The notes under the pieces: generated by a model
What the model was told of the DNA's origin: nothing
Databases searched by the model: none
What the model saw: only the letters and a program-made list of their open reading frames with translations
Origin: Streptomyces sp. Isolate_45
Lineage (GTDB): Bacteria > Actinomycetota > Actinomycetes > Streptomycetales > Streptomycetaceae
Assembly (NCBI RefSeq): GCF_024721315.2
Contig: NZ_JANFAK020000022.1
Coordinates: 1 to 64,000 of the forward strand
DNA: 64,000 nucleotides
Direction of reading: 5' to 3'
Made by a program: the position numbers and the translations under genes
Shown here: positions 21,500 through 30,221 of the stretch, one piece after another
How the letters are laid out: each line of letters starts with the position of its first letter
How positions within the stretch are numbered: position 1 is the first letter of the stretch

Positions 21500-24400
21500 G
21501 AGGAACTCCGTTCCTGGTCGGGGGTGCGGCGGCGCAGGGCGGGCCTGGCGCGCCGGGGTGCGGGAGGCGCGGTCAGCAGCCGGGTCCCGATGTGTTGGGC
21601 GAGCGTGGCGGGGGTGGGGTGCTGGAAGACGTCGCGGAGGGTGAGGGTGACGCCGAGCGCGCTGCCGAGACGGTGGGTGAGGCGGGCGGCCAGGAGCGAG
21701 TGGCCGCCGTGGTCGAAGAAGTCGTCGTCGATCGACAACGGCGAGGGCGTGCCCAGGGCCTCGCTGAAGGAGGTGCGCACGGTCTCCTCCAGGGGCGTGC
21801 GCGGTTCCCGCCCGCCGGGTGTGGTCTCCGCGCGGGGCGACGGCAGGGCGCTCCGGTCGATCTTGCCGTTGGGCGTCAGCGGCAGCCGGTCCAGCAGGAC
21901 CACGAACGCCGGAACCATGTGGTCGGGCAGCAGGGTCCGCAACCAGAGGCGCACGTCCTGCGGGGCCGGAGCGGGCTCGGTGGTGACCAGGTAGGCGGTC
22001 AGCTGCGGGGTGTTGTGGTGGTCCGGGTGTGTGGCGAGGGTGGCTTGGGTGATGTGGGGGTGGCTGGTGAGGGTGGTTTCGATTTCGGTGGGTTCGATGC
22101 GGAAGCCGCGGATCTTGATCTGGGTGTCGGTGCGGCCGGTGTAGTGGAGGTTGCCGTGGCTGTCCCAGTGGGCCTGGTCGCCGGTGCGGTAGAGGCGGGT
22201 GCCGGGGGGTCCGTAGGGGTTGGGGATGAAGTGGGTCGCTGTGGTGGTGGGTTGGGCGAGGTAGCCGTGGGCGATGCCGTCGCCGGAGAGGTGGAGTTCG
22301 CCGGTCGTCCCGGGAGGGGAGGGCCGCAGCCTCGCGTCGAGTACGTAGGCGTGCTTGTTGGTGAGGGGTCGGCCGATGGGCAGGGGGCCTTGGACGTCGG
22401 GGGTGGGTTCGATGGTGTGGGTGGTGGTGAAGCCCATGGATTCGGCGGGGCCGTAGCCGTTGGTGATGGTGAGGTGGGGGTGGAGCTGTTGGAGGCGGTG
22501 GACGTGGGCGGGGGAGGCGGGTTCGCCGCCGGTGTAGACGATCCGGGTGGTGGTGAACGTCTCGGGGTGTTCGTCGGTGAGGTAGTTGAAGAGACTCGAT
22601 GACAACTGGAGCATCGTCACCCCGTACTTCTGCGCCAACTTCGAGAGCACCGCAGGCTCGGGGCGTTGCCCGGGTTGGAGGACGGTGCTTCCGCCGTGGA
22701 GCAGTGCTCCCCAGAATTCGAGGCTGAAGGCGTCCCAGGAGACGGGGGAGCACTGGAGGAAGGTCTCGTCGGGGCCGAAGCTCGCGTAGGTCTGTGCGGT
22801 GAGGGTGGAGACCAGGTTGCGGTGCGAGGACAGGATGCCCTTCGGCCGGCCAGTCGACCCGGACGTGAACATCACGCACGCCACGTCCTCCCACGACAAC
22901 CCAACCCCGGGATTCCCGCCCCCGGCCGCCGAGATCACCGCCCCGTCCGCGTCCACCCGTACGACCTGCCGGGGGCCGGTGAGTCGGTGTTGGTGGTCGG
23001 TGTGGGTGACGAGGAGGCGCAGGTGGGCGTCTTGGGCGGTGCGGGTGAGGCGTTCGTCGGGGAACTCGGGGTCGAGGAGGGCGTAGCCGGCTCCGGTCTT
23101 GGTGACGGCGAGGAGGGCGACGGCGAGGTCGGTGGAGCGGTCGAGGAGGATGCCGGCGAGGTCGCCGCGGCCGAGGCCTTGGGCGATGAGGTGGTGTGCG
23201 AGGCGGTTGGCTCGGGTGTTGAGTTCGGCGTAGGTGAGTTCCTGTCCGCCGAAGACGACCGCGCGGGCGGCGGGCCGCAGCCGGGCCTGCTCCTCGAAAC
23301 GGTCCGTGAGGGTGGCCACTTCCCGGGCTTCGCCGGTGTCTGCGGTCCCCCCGCGTACCCCGCTCCACTCCTCCAGCAGGCGCCGCCGCTCCGCCGCACC
23401 CAGCAACTCCAGCTCCGACAGCCGCACCCGCGGCTCCCGTGCCACCTGCTCCAGCGTGCGCCGCAGCATGTCCGCCATCCGCTCCACCGTGGCGTGCTCG
23501 TACAGGTCGGAGCTGTAGAGCACGGCGCCCGTCAGCCCCGATTCCTCCTCGGCGTGCAGCAGGAACTCCAGGTCGAACTTGACCGCCCCCGTCGCCAGCG
23601 GCTCGGCCGCCCCGGCCCGCAGGCCGGGGAACTCCGGCACGACCCGGGGACCCGACTCGACGGCCAGGCACACCTGGAACAGTGGATGCCTGGCGGCCGA
23701 GCGCGCCGGGTTCACCGCCTCCAGGACCAGGTCGAACGGGGCCTCCTGATGGGCGAACGCGTCCAGGTCCGCGGCCCGGACCCGGGCCAGCAGCTCACGG
23801 AAGGCCGGGTTCCCGGAGGTGTCGGTCCGTAGCACCAAGGTGTTGACGAAGAACCCGACCAGCGGGTCCAGCGACTCGTACGGCCGGCCCGCGACCGGAG
23901 CCCCGAGCGGCACGTCCGTACCCGCCCCGAGCCGGGTCAGCGTCGCCGCCAGCGCCGCCTGCACCACCATGAACGGCGTGCACCGCTCGGCCCGTGCCAG
24001 CTCCACGACCCCCCGGTACGACTCGGCGCCGAAGTCCACCCGCACGACCCCGCCGCGCTGCCCGGCCACCGGCGGACGCGGCCGGTCGTGGAGCAGCCCC
24101 AGTTCCGCGGGGAGCCCCGCCAGCGCCGTCCTCCAGTGGGCGATCTGGGCGTCCAACGCCACCCCGCCGGCCGGGCCCGTCAGGGCCGTGCGCTGCCAGA
24201 GCGCGAAGTCGGCGTACCCGGCCGGCAGCGGCGCCCAGTCGGGAGCGCGCCCGACCAGGCGCGCGGCGTAGGCCAGGGACAGGTCCTCGAACAGGGGGAG
24301 CAGGGACCGGCCGTCGGTGGCTATGTGGTGCAGCAGGACCAGCAGCGTGTACTGCCCCGGCCCGCTGCGCAACAGGCTTACGCGCAGGGGGTGTTCGGTG

Positions 24401-27400
24401 GCCAGGTCGAAGGAGTGGCGTGCGGCGGCCAGGAGCTCGGCATCGAGCCCGTCGGTGGGGACGGTGCGCGACGCGAAGGAGTGGCGGGGGACCGGATCGA
24501 CGACCTGGTACGGGTCCCCGTCCTGCGTCGCGAAGCGGGTGCGCAACGGCTCGTGCCGGGCGGCGAGGTCCTCGAAGGCGGCCCGCAGCGCGGCGACGTC
24601 CGGCTCGCCCTCCAGTCGGACCGCCATCGGGACGTTGTAGGCGGCGCTCCTCCCCTCGCTCCCGGCCGCTCCGTCGACAAGCCACAGTCGCTGCTGGGCG
24701 AAGGACAGCGGGAGCCGCTCGGGTCGCGGGCCGTGGGCGGAGAGCGGGGGCAGGGCGGGCCGGGACGAGACGGCCTCGATGCGCCGGGTCAGGGTGGCGG
24801 GGGTGGGGTGCTGGAAGACGTCGCGGAGGGTGAGGGTGACGCCGAGGGTGGTGCCGAGGCGGTGGGTGAGGCGGGCGGCGAGGAGCGAGTGGCCGCCGAG
24901 CTCGAAGAAGTCGTCGTCCATGGACAGGGGAGCGCGGATGCCCAGGACCTCACCGACGAGGGCCCGTACCAGTTCCTCGGTCCCGTTCCTCGGCCCGCGA
25001 CCCCCTTCGGTCGGGGCGGGCGCGACATCCGGCAGCGCGGCCTTGTCGATCTTCCCGTTGCGGGTCAGCGGCAGCCGGTCCAGCAGGACGAACCGGGCGG
25101 GGACCATGTGCTCGGGGAGCCGCTCCCGCAGCCAGGCGCGCAACCCCTCCGGCGCCGGCGCCGTGCTCCCCGGGAGCGCCGTCAGGTACGCGGTCAGCTG
25201 CCCGTCGGAGTGGACCAGGGTGGCTTGGGTGATGTGGGGGTGGGTGGTGAGGGTGGTTTCGATTTCGGTGGGTTCGATGCGGAAGCCGCGGATCTTGATC
25301 TGGGTGTCGGTGCGGCCGGTGTAGTGGAGGTTGCCGTGGCTGTCCCAGTGGGCCTGGTCGCCGGTGCGGTAGAGGCGGGTGCCGGGGGGTCCGTAGGGGT
25401 TGGGGATGAAGTGGGTCGCTGTGGTGGTGGGTTGGGCGAGGTAGCCGTGGGCGATGCCGTCGCCGGAGAGGTGGAGTTCGCCGGTCGTCCCGGGAGGGGA
25501 GGGCCGCAGCCTCGCGTCGAGTACGTAGGCGTGCTTGTTGGTGAGGGGTCGGCCGATGGGCAGGGGGCCTTGGACGTCGGGGGTGGGTTCGATGGTGTGG
25601 GTGGTGGTGAAGCCCATGGATTCGGCGGGGCCGTAGCCGTTGGTGATGGTGAGGTGGGGGTGGAGCTGTTGGAGGCGGTGGACGTGGGCGGGGGAGGCGG
25701 GTTCGCCGCCGGTGTAGACGATCCGGGTGGTGGTGAACGTCTCGGGGTGTTCGTCGGTGAGGTAGTTGAAGAGACTCGATGACAACTGGAGCATCGTCAC
25801 CCCGTACTTCTGCGCCAACTTCGAGAGCACCGCAGGCTCGGGGCGTTGCCCGGGTTGGAGGACGGTGCTTCCGCCGTGGAGCAGTGCTCCCCAGAATTCG
25901 AGGCTGAAGGCGTCCCAGGAGACGGGGGAGCACTGGAGGAAGGTCTCGTCGGGGCCGAAGCTCGCGTAGGTCTGTGCGGTGAGGGTGGAGACCAGGTTGC
26001 GGTGCGAGGACAGGATGCCCTTCGGCCGGCCAGTCGACCCGGACGTGAACATCACGCACGCCACGTCCTCCCACGACAACCCAACCCCGGGATTCCCGCC
26101 CCCGGCCGCCGAGATCACCGCCCCGTCCGCGTCCACCCGTACGACCTGCCGGGGGCCGGTGAGTCGGTGTTGGTGGTCGGTGTGGGTGACGAGGAGGCGC
26201 AGGTGGGCGTCTTGGGCGGTGCGGGTGAGGCGTTCGTCGGGGAACTCGGGGTCGAGGAGGGCGTAGCCGGCTCCGGTCTTGGTGACGGCGAGGAGGGCGA
26301 CGGCGAGGTCGGTGGAGCGGTCGAGGAGGATGCCGGCGAGGTCGCCGCGGCCGAGGCCTTGGGCGATGAGGTGGTGTGCGAGGCGGTTGGCTCGGGTGTT
26401 GAGTTCGGCGTAGGTGAGTTCCTGTCCGCCGAAGACGACCGCGCGGGCGGCGGGCCGCAGCCGGGCCTGCTCCTCGAAACGGTCCGTGAGAGTGGCCTCG
26501 CCGGTTTCCACCCGGATCCCGGTCCACTCCTCCAGCACCCGCCGCCGCTCGACCGCACCCAACAACTCGACCTCGGAAAGGGGGCGTTCCGGCTCGGCGA
26601 GCACCGACTCCACGAACCGCAGGAAGCGGTCCTGGTGCCCCGCCACCGCCTCTAGGTCGCACACCTCGGGCGCCGCGTCGAAGTCGATCCGCAGCCCGCC
26701 CTCCGGCCCGAGGTCGTACACCCCCACCGCCAGGTCCTCGACGGGGCCGTTGCTCAGGTTGTGCTGCGTCGTCGGCAGACCGCAGAAGCGCATCCCCGGG
26801 GTGAACGCCATGATGTTCACCAGGGGCGCCGTGATCCGCCGGTCCGTCTCGCCCAGCCCCAGGTCGCGGCACATGTCCTCGTACCGGGTGCGTTGACGCG
26901 CCAGCCCCTGCCGCGCCTCGGCGACCACCGTCGCCAGCAGCTCGCCCGGTGTCCCGTCCGCCCGCACGGGCACCCGCAACGGGATGACGTTCGACAGCAT
27001 GGCCGGGGTGCGGCGCGCCAGATCGGTGCGCCGGCCGGTCACCGGAAGCCCCAACACGGGCTCCGGGCTCCCGGAGACCCGGTGCACGTACGCCCCGACC
27101 AGCGCGATCACCAGCATCGTCCAAGGTGCCCGGTGCGTCCGGGCCACCTGCCGCAGCCGCTCCGCCCGGTCCGGCGACAGCAGCACGGTCCGCCGTACGA
27201 AGGGCAGCGCGCCCGGCGCCGTACGGCCGGAGCGGCCCTCCCCGAGGCGCGGGGTCTGCGGCAGCTCCGTGAGGTGCCCCGCCCAGTGGGCGCGGTCCGC
27301 GGCCGCCTCCGGCGACGCCCGGTGGGCGGCGTCCTCCTCCAGCACGTCGGCCAGCGACCCGAACGGGCTCGGCCCCCAGGGCTCGCCCGCGGCCCCCCGC

Positions 27401-27933
27401 TCGTACAGCTCGACCAGCCGCCGGTCCAGCAGTGCCACACCCATCCCGTCGACCACCAGGTGGTGGAAGGCGTGGAAGTAGAACCACCGGTCCTCACCGC
27501 CCCCGGTCGTACCCGCCTTGAGCAGGGCGTGCCGGGTCAGCCAGTCACCGGCCAGGTCGAAGGGGCGGGCCAGCTCCTCGGTCATCCAGGCTCCGGCCGC
27601 CCCCACGGGATCCGCGGCGCCGCCGAAGTCGAGGAACTCCAGTCGACGATCATGCGGTTCGGGGTGCAGCAGTTGCCACAGCCCGCCGTCCTCGTCCGAA
27701 CCGGTACCCCTGACGCGCAGGACGTCCGCCTCCCGGGCCAGTTGCCGCCAGGCGCGGGCCAGTAGCTCCGTGTCCAGCGGCCCGACGAGCTCCCGGTACT
27801 CCCCGATGTTGTAGCGGCAGCCCGAGGCGTCGAGTCCGTGGGCCATCCAGATGTCGCGCTGCGCCGCCGACAGGGGCAGCCGCACAGCGGCCGGCCCGTG
27901 CGCGCTGCTGCGTTCGGACGCGGTGGGGGACAT
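21496..27933 (-). CDS. NRPS1: C-A-T-C-A-T with two near-identical A domains
   Basis: This 2145-residue first synthetase of the line has C about 15-455 (HHLVVDG near 160), A about 475-965 ([10 protein letters not shown] near 632), T about 985-1055 (GGHSLLA near 1011), C about 1075-1510 (HHIATDG near 1202), A about 1535-2025, T about 2050-2120 (GGHSLLA near 2073). The first C domain has the [11 protein letters not shown] start and N-terminal pattern of EntF-like C domains at the head of assembly lines, so it may join an acyl or aryl starter. The two A domains are almost identical at DNA level and share one pocket, which I read as DALQYGGGFK; I cannot assign an amino acid. The A5 motif reads GYGPAE in place of GYGPTE. 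No E domain. Start: ATG with GAGGAG 7 nt upstream; the longer open frame to 28122 lacks NRPS homology. Confidence 0.93.
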   Translation of the reverse strand: MSPTASERSSAHGPAAVRLPLSAAQRDIWMAHGLDASGCRYNIGEYRELVGPLDTELLARAWRQLAREADVLRVRGTGSDEDGGLWQLLHPEPHDRRLEFLDFGGAADPVGAAGAWMTEELARPFDLAGDWLTRHALLKAGTTGGGEDRWFYFHAFHHLVVDGMGVALLDRRLVELYERGAAGEPWGPSPFGSLADVLEEDAAHRASPEAAADRAHWAGHLTELPQTPRLGEGRSGRTAPGALPFVRRTVLLSPDRAERLRQVARTHRAPWTMLVIALVGAYVHRVSGSPEPVLGLPVTGRRTDLARRTPAMLSNVIPLRVPVRADGTPGELLATVVAEARQGLARQRTRYEDMCRDLGLGETDRRITAPLVNIMAFTPGMRFCGLPTTQHNLSNGPVEDLAVGVYDLGPEGGLRIDFDAAPEVCDLEAVAGHQDRFLRFVESVLAEPERPLSEVELLGAVERRRVLEEWTGIRVETGEATLTDRFEEQARLRPAARAVVFGGQELTYAELNTRANRLAHHLIAQGLGRGDLAGILLDRSTDLAVALLAVTKTGAGYALLDPEFPDERLTRTAQDAHLRLLVTHTDHQHRLTGPRQVVRVDADGAVISAAGGGNPGVGLSWEDVACVMFTSGSTGRPKGILSSHRNLVSTLTAQTYASFGPDETFLQCSPVSWDAFSLEFWGALLHGGSTVLQPGQRPEPAVLSKLAQKYGVTMLQLSSSLFNYLTDEHPETFTTTRIVYTGGEPASPAHVHRLQQLHPHLTITNGYGPAESMGFTTTHTIEPTPDVQGPLPIGRPLTNKHAYVLDARLRPSPPGTTGELHLSGDGIAHGYLAQPTTTATHFIPNPYGPPGTRLYRTGDQAHWDSHGNLHYTGRTDTQIKIRGFRIEPTEIETTLTTHPHITQATLVHSDGQLTAYLTALPGSTAPAPEGLRAWLRERLPEHMVPARFVLLDRLPLTRNGKIDKAALPDVAPAPTEGGRGPRNGTEELVRALVGEVLGIRAPLSMDDDFFELGGHSLLAARLTHRLGTTLGVTLTLRDVFQHPTPATLTRRIEAVSSRPALPPLSAHGPRPERLPLSFAQQRLWLVDGAAGSEGRSAAYNVPMAVRLEGEPDVAALRAAFEDLAARHEPLRTRFATQDGDPYQVVDPVPRHSFASRTVPTDGLDAELLAAARHSFDLATEHPLRVSLLRSGPGQYTLLVLLHHIATDGRSLLPLFEDLSLAYAARLVGRAPDWAPLPAGYADFALWQRTALTGPAGGVALDAQIAHWRTALAGLPAELGLLHDRPRPPVAGQRGGVVRVDFGAESYRGVVELARAERCTPFMVVQAALAATLTRLGAGTDVPLGAPVAGRPYESLDPLVGFFVNTLVLRTDTSGNPAFRELLARVRAADLDAFAHQEAPFDLVLEAVNPARSAARHPLFQVCLAVESGPRVVPEFPGLRAGAAEPLATGAVKFDLEFLLHAEEESGLTGAVLYSSDLYEHATVERMADMLRRTLEQVAREPRVRLSELELLGAAERRRLLEEWSGVRGGTADTGEAREVATLTDRFEEQARLRPAARAVVFGGQELTYAELNTRANRLAHHLIAQGLGRGDLAGILLDRSTDLAVALLAVTKTGAGYALLDPEFPDERLTRTAQDAHLRLLVTHTDHQHRLTGPRQVVRVDADGAVISAAGGGNPGVGLSWEDVACVMFTSGSTGRPKGILSSHRNLVSTLTAQTYASFGPDETFLQCSPVSWDAFSLEFWGALLHGGSTVLQPGQRPEPAVLSKLAQKYGVTMLQLSSSLFNYLTDEHPETFTTTRIVYTGGEPASPAHVHRLQQLHPHLTITNGYGPAESMGFTTTHTIEPTPDVQGPLPIGRPLTNKHAYVLDARLRPSPPGTTGELHLSGDGIAHGYLAQPTTTATHFIPNPYGPPGTRLYRTGDQAHWDSHGNLHYTGRTDTQIKIRGFRIEPTEIETTLTSHPHITQATLATHPDHHNTPQLTAYLVTTEPAPAPQDVRLWLRTLLPDHMVPAFVVLLDRLPLTPNGKIDRSALPSPRAETTPGGREPRTPLEETVRTSFSEALGTPSPLSIDDDFFDHGGHSLLAARLTHRLGSALGVTLTLRDVFQHPTPATLAQHIGTRLLTAPPAPRRARPALRRRTPDQERSSS
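22037..23310 (-). repeat. 1.27-kb A-domain repeat, copy 2
   Basis: This segment of NRPS1 module 2 is identical to 25217-26490 at a constant offset of 3180 bp, except for C versus G at 22064/25244, which changes Ser to Thr. It spans most of the A domain. Both edges are abrupt: flanking sequence diverges at once. The coding strand is unusually C/A-rich and the protein His/Thr/Pro-rich compared with neighbouring modules. Confidence 0.95.
25217..26490 (-). repeat. 1.27-kb A-domain repeat, copy 1
   Basis: This is the partner of 22037-23310, within NRPS1 module 1, with one observed mismatch over about 1274 bp. Near-identity limited to the A domain, while the C domains of the two modules differ strongly, points to recent duplication or gene conversion of the A-domain cassette. 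A shorter near-identical block also links the two carrier regions (about 21605-21720 and 24794-24905). Confidence 0.95.
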
Positions 27934-28245
27934 GCGGATGCTCCTCGCGAGGGGATGGTGGGTGGGGTGGGTGCCGGTCGCCCGGTGGCGGTGGTCCGGC
28001 CGTACTTCATCCAACCGGCGGTCCGCCCCGGGGGCGGCAGTTGCTCCGGCACTCCGGCAGCAGTTGAGCGGCAGGACGGTCCGGCGCCGGCCACCGGGAC
28101 GGGTCGCCCCGGACGGTGGCACGGTCGATCCGCCGGCAGGCGGGGCGTGGTGCGCGGCCCCCCCGCACCGGTGGTCACCGCGCTGCCGGCGCTCGCGGCG
28201 GGCGACCGGCGGCGCGGGGCCCGGGGGGTGGGTGGTCGTACGGGA
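27934..28245 (-). promoter_or_regulatory. Intergenic region before the NRPS operon
   Basis: These 312 bp separate the regulator stop from the NRPS1 start. The region probably holds the promoter of the NRPS operon, but I could not identify convincing -35/-10 boxes or SARP heptamer repeats by eye. The only clear element is the ribosome-binding site GAGGAG just upstream of 27933. Confidence 0.4.
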
Positions 28246-29691
28246 TCAGGGCGCGACCGCGGCCGCCACCCGGGAGCCGCCGCGCACCGCGGCCCGGACC
28301 AGGCCCAGCACCCTGAACCGGGAGCCGCCGCTCTCGTGCGCGGCCCGTACGGCGCCCGCGATCAGCAGTTCCCGCAGCATCCGGCCCGACTCGGGCAGGC
28401 CGAGGCCGGTCAGCGCGGTGATGCCGGTCAGGTCGAACTCGGCTCCGTCACGGTCCGGCCCGACGTCCGGGGCCCGCGCGCAGAGGGAGTCCAGCAGCTC
28501 CCTGGCCCCGACCGACAGCCGGTCCAACCGGCGCCGCAGGGCCACCCGGAAGCGGTCCGCGCCCGCGCCGCCGCCGAGGTGGTCGAGGAGCGCCACCGGA
28601 TCGGAGTCCAGGCCGTGGCACAGGGTCGTCAGATCGCACACCACCAGCCAGGACGCCGCCGAGGCGAGTGCCCCCGGGTGCCCGTCGAGGCGCCGGCACA
28701 ACCGGGCCACCTGCTCCATGTCGACGGGCCCGGGAACGAACTCCGGCCGTACCCGCCGTACGTGGTCCAGGAACACCCGTACCGCCGGCGACCCGGCATC
28801 CACCGCGCCCTCCGCCGGCACCTCCAGTGGGGCCAGTAGGAAGATCCGCTCACCCGGCACCTCCCACGGCTGCTCCGAGGTGACCAACAGCCGCAACCCC
28901 GGGCAGGCCCGCAGCAGTCCGGTCAGCCTCTCGCAGCGCGGTCCCGCCGCCGGCGCCCCGTCCAGTACGAGCAACAGCCTTTGTTCGCCCACCAGTTCGG
29001 CGATGGCCGCCACTCCGAACCCGGCCGCGCCGACCCCCGGGAGTACCGGTCCGTCCGGCCCGTCGGAGAGCGCGCCGGCCGCCGCCGGCGTGGCGAACAG
29101 CTCCGCCACGGCCCCCGCCACCCGGTCCGACAACTCGCCTTCGCCATAGGCCAGATAGTCGGCCGACGCGCCCGGGAACCCGTACCAGAGCACCGGCATC
29201 CCGGCGCCGTGCACCCGCTCGGCGACCTCCAGCGCCACCCGCGTCTTGCCCACCCCGCCGAGCCCCACCAGATGCACCAGCCGCTCGGCACCCGAGGACA
29301 ACTCCCTTACCAACAAGGCTGTTTCGGCGTCCCGCCCCGGCATCGCGTGCAGCGCCGTCGGCGGCGCCGGGGGATGCGCCCAGCCCACCCCGCCGCCACG
29401 ACCCTGCTGGGCGGCGGCCTCCAACGCGGCCCGCGCCCGCTGCCCGAGCCGTAAGGCGTCGGCCATCAGCCGCACGGTGTCGGGGCGGGGCCGTCTGGCC
29501 TTGCCCTGCTCCAGGTCGCGGATGGCCCGCACGCTGATCGTCGACAGGTCGGCCAACTCCCGCTGGGTGAGCCCTATCCGCAGCCTGTGGGCCCGTATCA
29601 AGGCTCCCACCCGGGAGGTTTCCTGCGCGGGCCCCGTGGGGGCGCCGTGGTGCCGGTCCGTGCTCGTGTCCTTGTTCGTATCCGTATGCAT
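28246..29691 (-). CDS. XRE-family regulator with NB-ARC-like ATPase domain
   Basis: This 481-residue protein has an N-terminal XRE helix-turn-helix (about residues 28-85; core LTQRELADLSTISVRAIRDL) and a STAND-type P-loop domain with GLGGVGKT (about residue 143) and a Walker-B-like LLLVLD (about 233), then an alpha-helical C-terminal part without obvious repeats. Similar HTH plus NB-ARC proteins regulate secondary metabolism in actinomycetes, with nucleotide or ligand binding thought to control oligomerisation. It lies directly upstream of the NRPS operon in the same direction and diverges from a small exported peptide gene. It is a likely pathway-specific regulator; the ligand is unknown. 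Start ATG with GGGAG 6 nt upstream. Confidence 0.85.
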   Translation of the reverse strand: MHTDTNKDTSTDRHHGAPTGPAQETSRVGALIRAHRLRIGLTQRELADLSTISVRAIRDLEQGKARRPRPDTVRLMADALRLGQRARAALEAAAQQGRGGGVGWAHPPAPPTALHAMPGRDAETALLVRELSSGAERLVHLVGLGGVGKTRVALEVAERVHGAGMPVLWYGFPGASADYLAYGEGELSDRVAGAVAELFATPAAAGALSDGPDGPVLPGVGAAGFGVAAIAELVGEQRLLLVLDGAPAAGPRCERLTGLLRACPGLRLLVTSEQPWEVPGERIFLLAPLEVPAEGAVDAGSPAVRVFLDHVRRVRPEFVPGPVDMEQVARLCRRLDGHPGALASAASWLVVCDLTTLCHGLDSDPVALLDHLGGGAGADRFRVALRRRLDRLSVGARELLDSLCARAPDVGPDRDGAEFDLTGITALTGLGLPESGRMLRELLIAGAVRAAHESGGSRFRVLGLVRAAVRGGSRVAAAVAP

Positions 29692-29770
29692 GGGCGCTCC
29701 CGGGGACGGTGAGGGAGAACGGCGGGGCCAGGGGTGACGGCCCGGTTCCTGTTCCCCATCCTCAGCAGGC

Positions 29771-29868
29771 CGCTATCGCGTCGGCATCACCCGACGAACA
29801 GCGCCCGCCCCGCCGGCCCTATCGGCAGTCCGGGCAATCTCGACCGGTCCGTGATAGCGCGGGGATAG
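29771..29868. promoter_or_regulatory. Cluster of CTATC/GATAG motifs between divergent genes
   Basis: Four 5-bp CTATC/GATAG cores occur within about 100 bp (29773-29777, 29819-29823, 29853-29857, 29864-29868), two in each orientation, between the XRE regulator and the small peptide gene. The extended forms GCTATCGCG and GATAGCGCG are inverted relatives. They could be operator sites for the divergent pair. Statistical support from one sequence is weak. Confidence 0.3.
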
Positions 29869-29969
29869 GAGCACGGCCGGTCCGGGGATTCCGGCCCTTC
29901 CTACGTTGGTGTCCAGAAAGAAGGAAGCGCCCCGGAAGCCCCCGGAGCGCACCGACGAAAGGACCCGAC

Positions 29970-30146
29970 ATGACCGTCTCCCGCACCCTCCGCACCGCTT
30001 TCGTCACCGTCGCCCTCGCCGGGGCGGCCGTCCTCGGCACCCAGGCCGCCCACGCCGACGGCGCTGCCTCCGCCACCACCCTCGGCGCCGGCCCGCAGGC
30101 CACCCCGGCGGCCGGCTCCTCCACCAACACCAACCCGTGGGACTGA
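29970..30146 (+). CDS. Small exported peptide, 58 residues
   Basis: This 58-residue product has a clear Sec signal: basic MTVSRTLRTA, a hydrophobic VTVALAGAAVLG core and an A-x-A type cleavage site (AAHA/DG, about residue 29). The remaining mature peptide is about 29 residues, Ala/Thr/Ser-rich and ends TNTNPWD. The ATG follows GAAAGGA by 7 nt, and the gene is transcribed away from the XRE/NB-ARC regulator. I do not recognise a family. Its position suggests a co-regulated secreted peptide, possibly a signal; this is speculative. Confidence 0.75.
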   Translation: MTVSRTLRTAFVTVALAGAAVLGTQAAHADGAASATTLGAGPQATPAAGSSTNTNPWD

Positions 30147-30165
30147 CCCCGAACCCGCCCGGCGC

Positions 30166-30221
30166 CCCGCTCGGGACCTCGGGGCGAGCGGGCCCCGTAC
30201 GCCGCGGCACCCGGCGTACGG
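30166..30221. terminator. Two hairpins between convergent genes
   Basis: An 8-bp stem (CCCGCTCG at 30166-30173 with 30185-30192) is followed by a perfect 10-bp stem (CCGTACGCCG at 30195-30204 with 30212-30221, 7-base loop). They fill the 75-bp gap between the stops of the exported peptide (+) and the SARP (-). They probably act as a bidirectional terminator. Confidence 0.7.

Noticed and set aside
27934..28122. N-terminal extension of NRPS1
   Set aside because: The extra residues are Arg/Pro-rich and lack homology; the ATG at 27933 has a good ribosome-binding site and begins just before the C domain.
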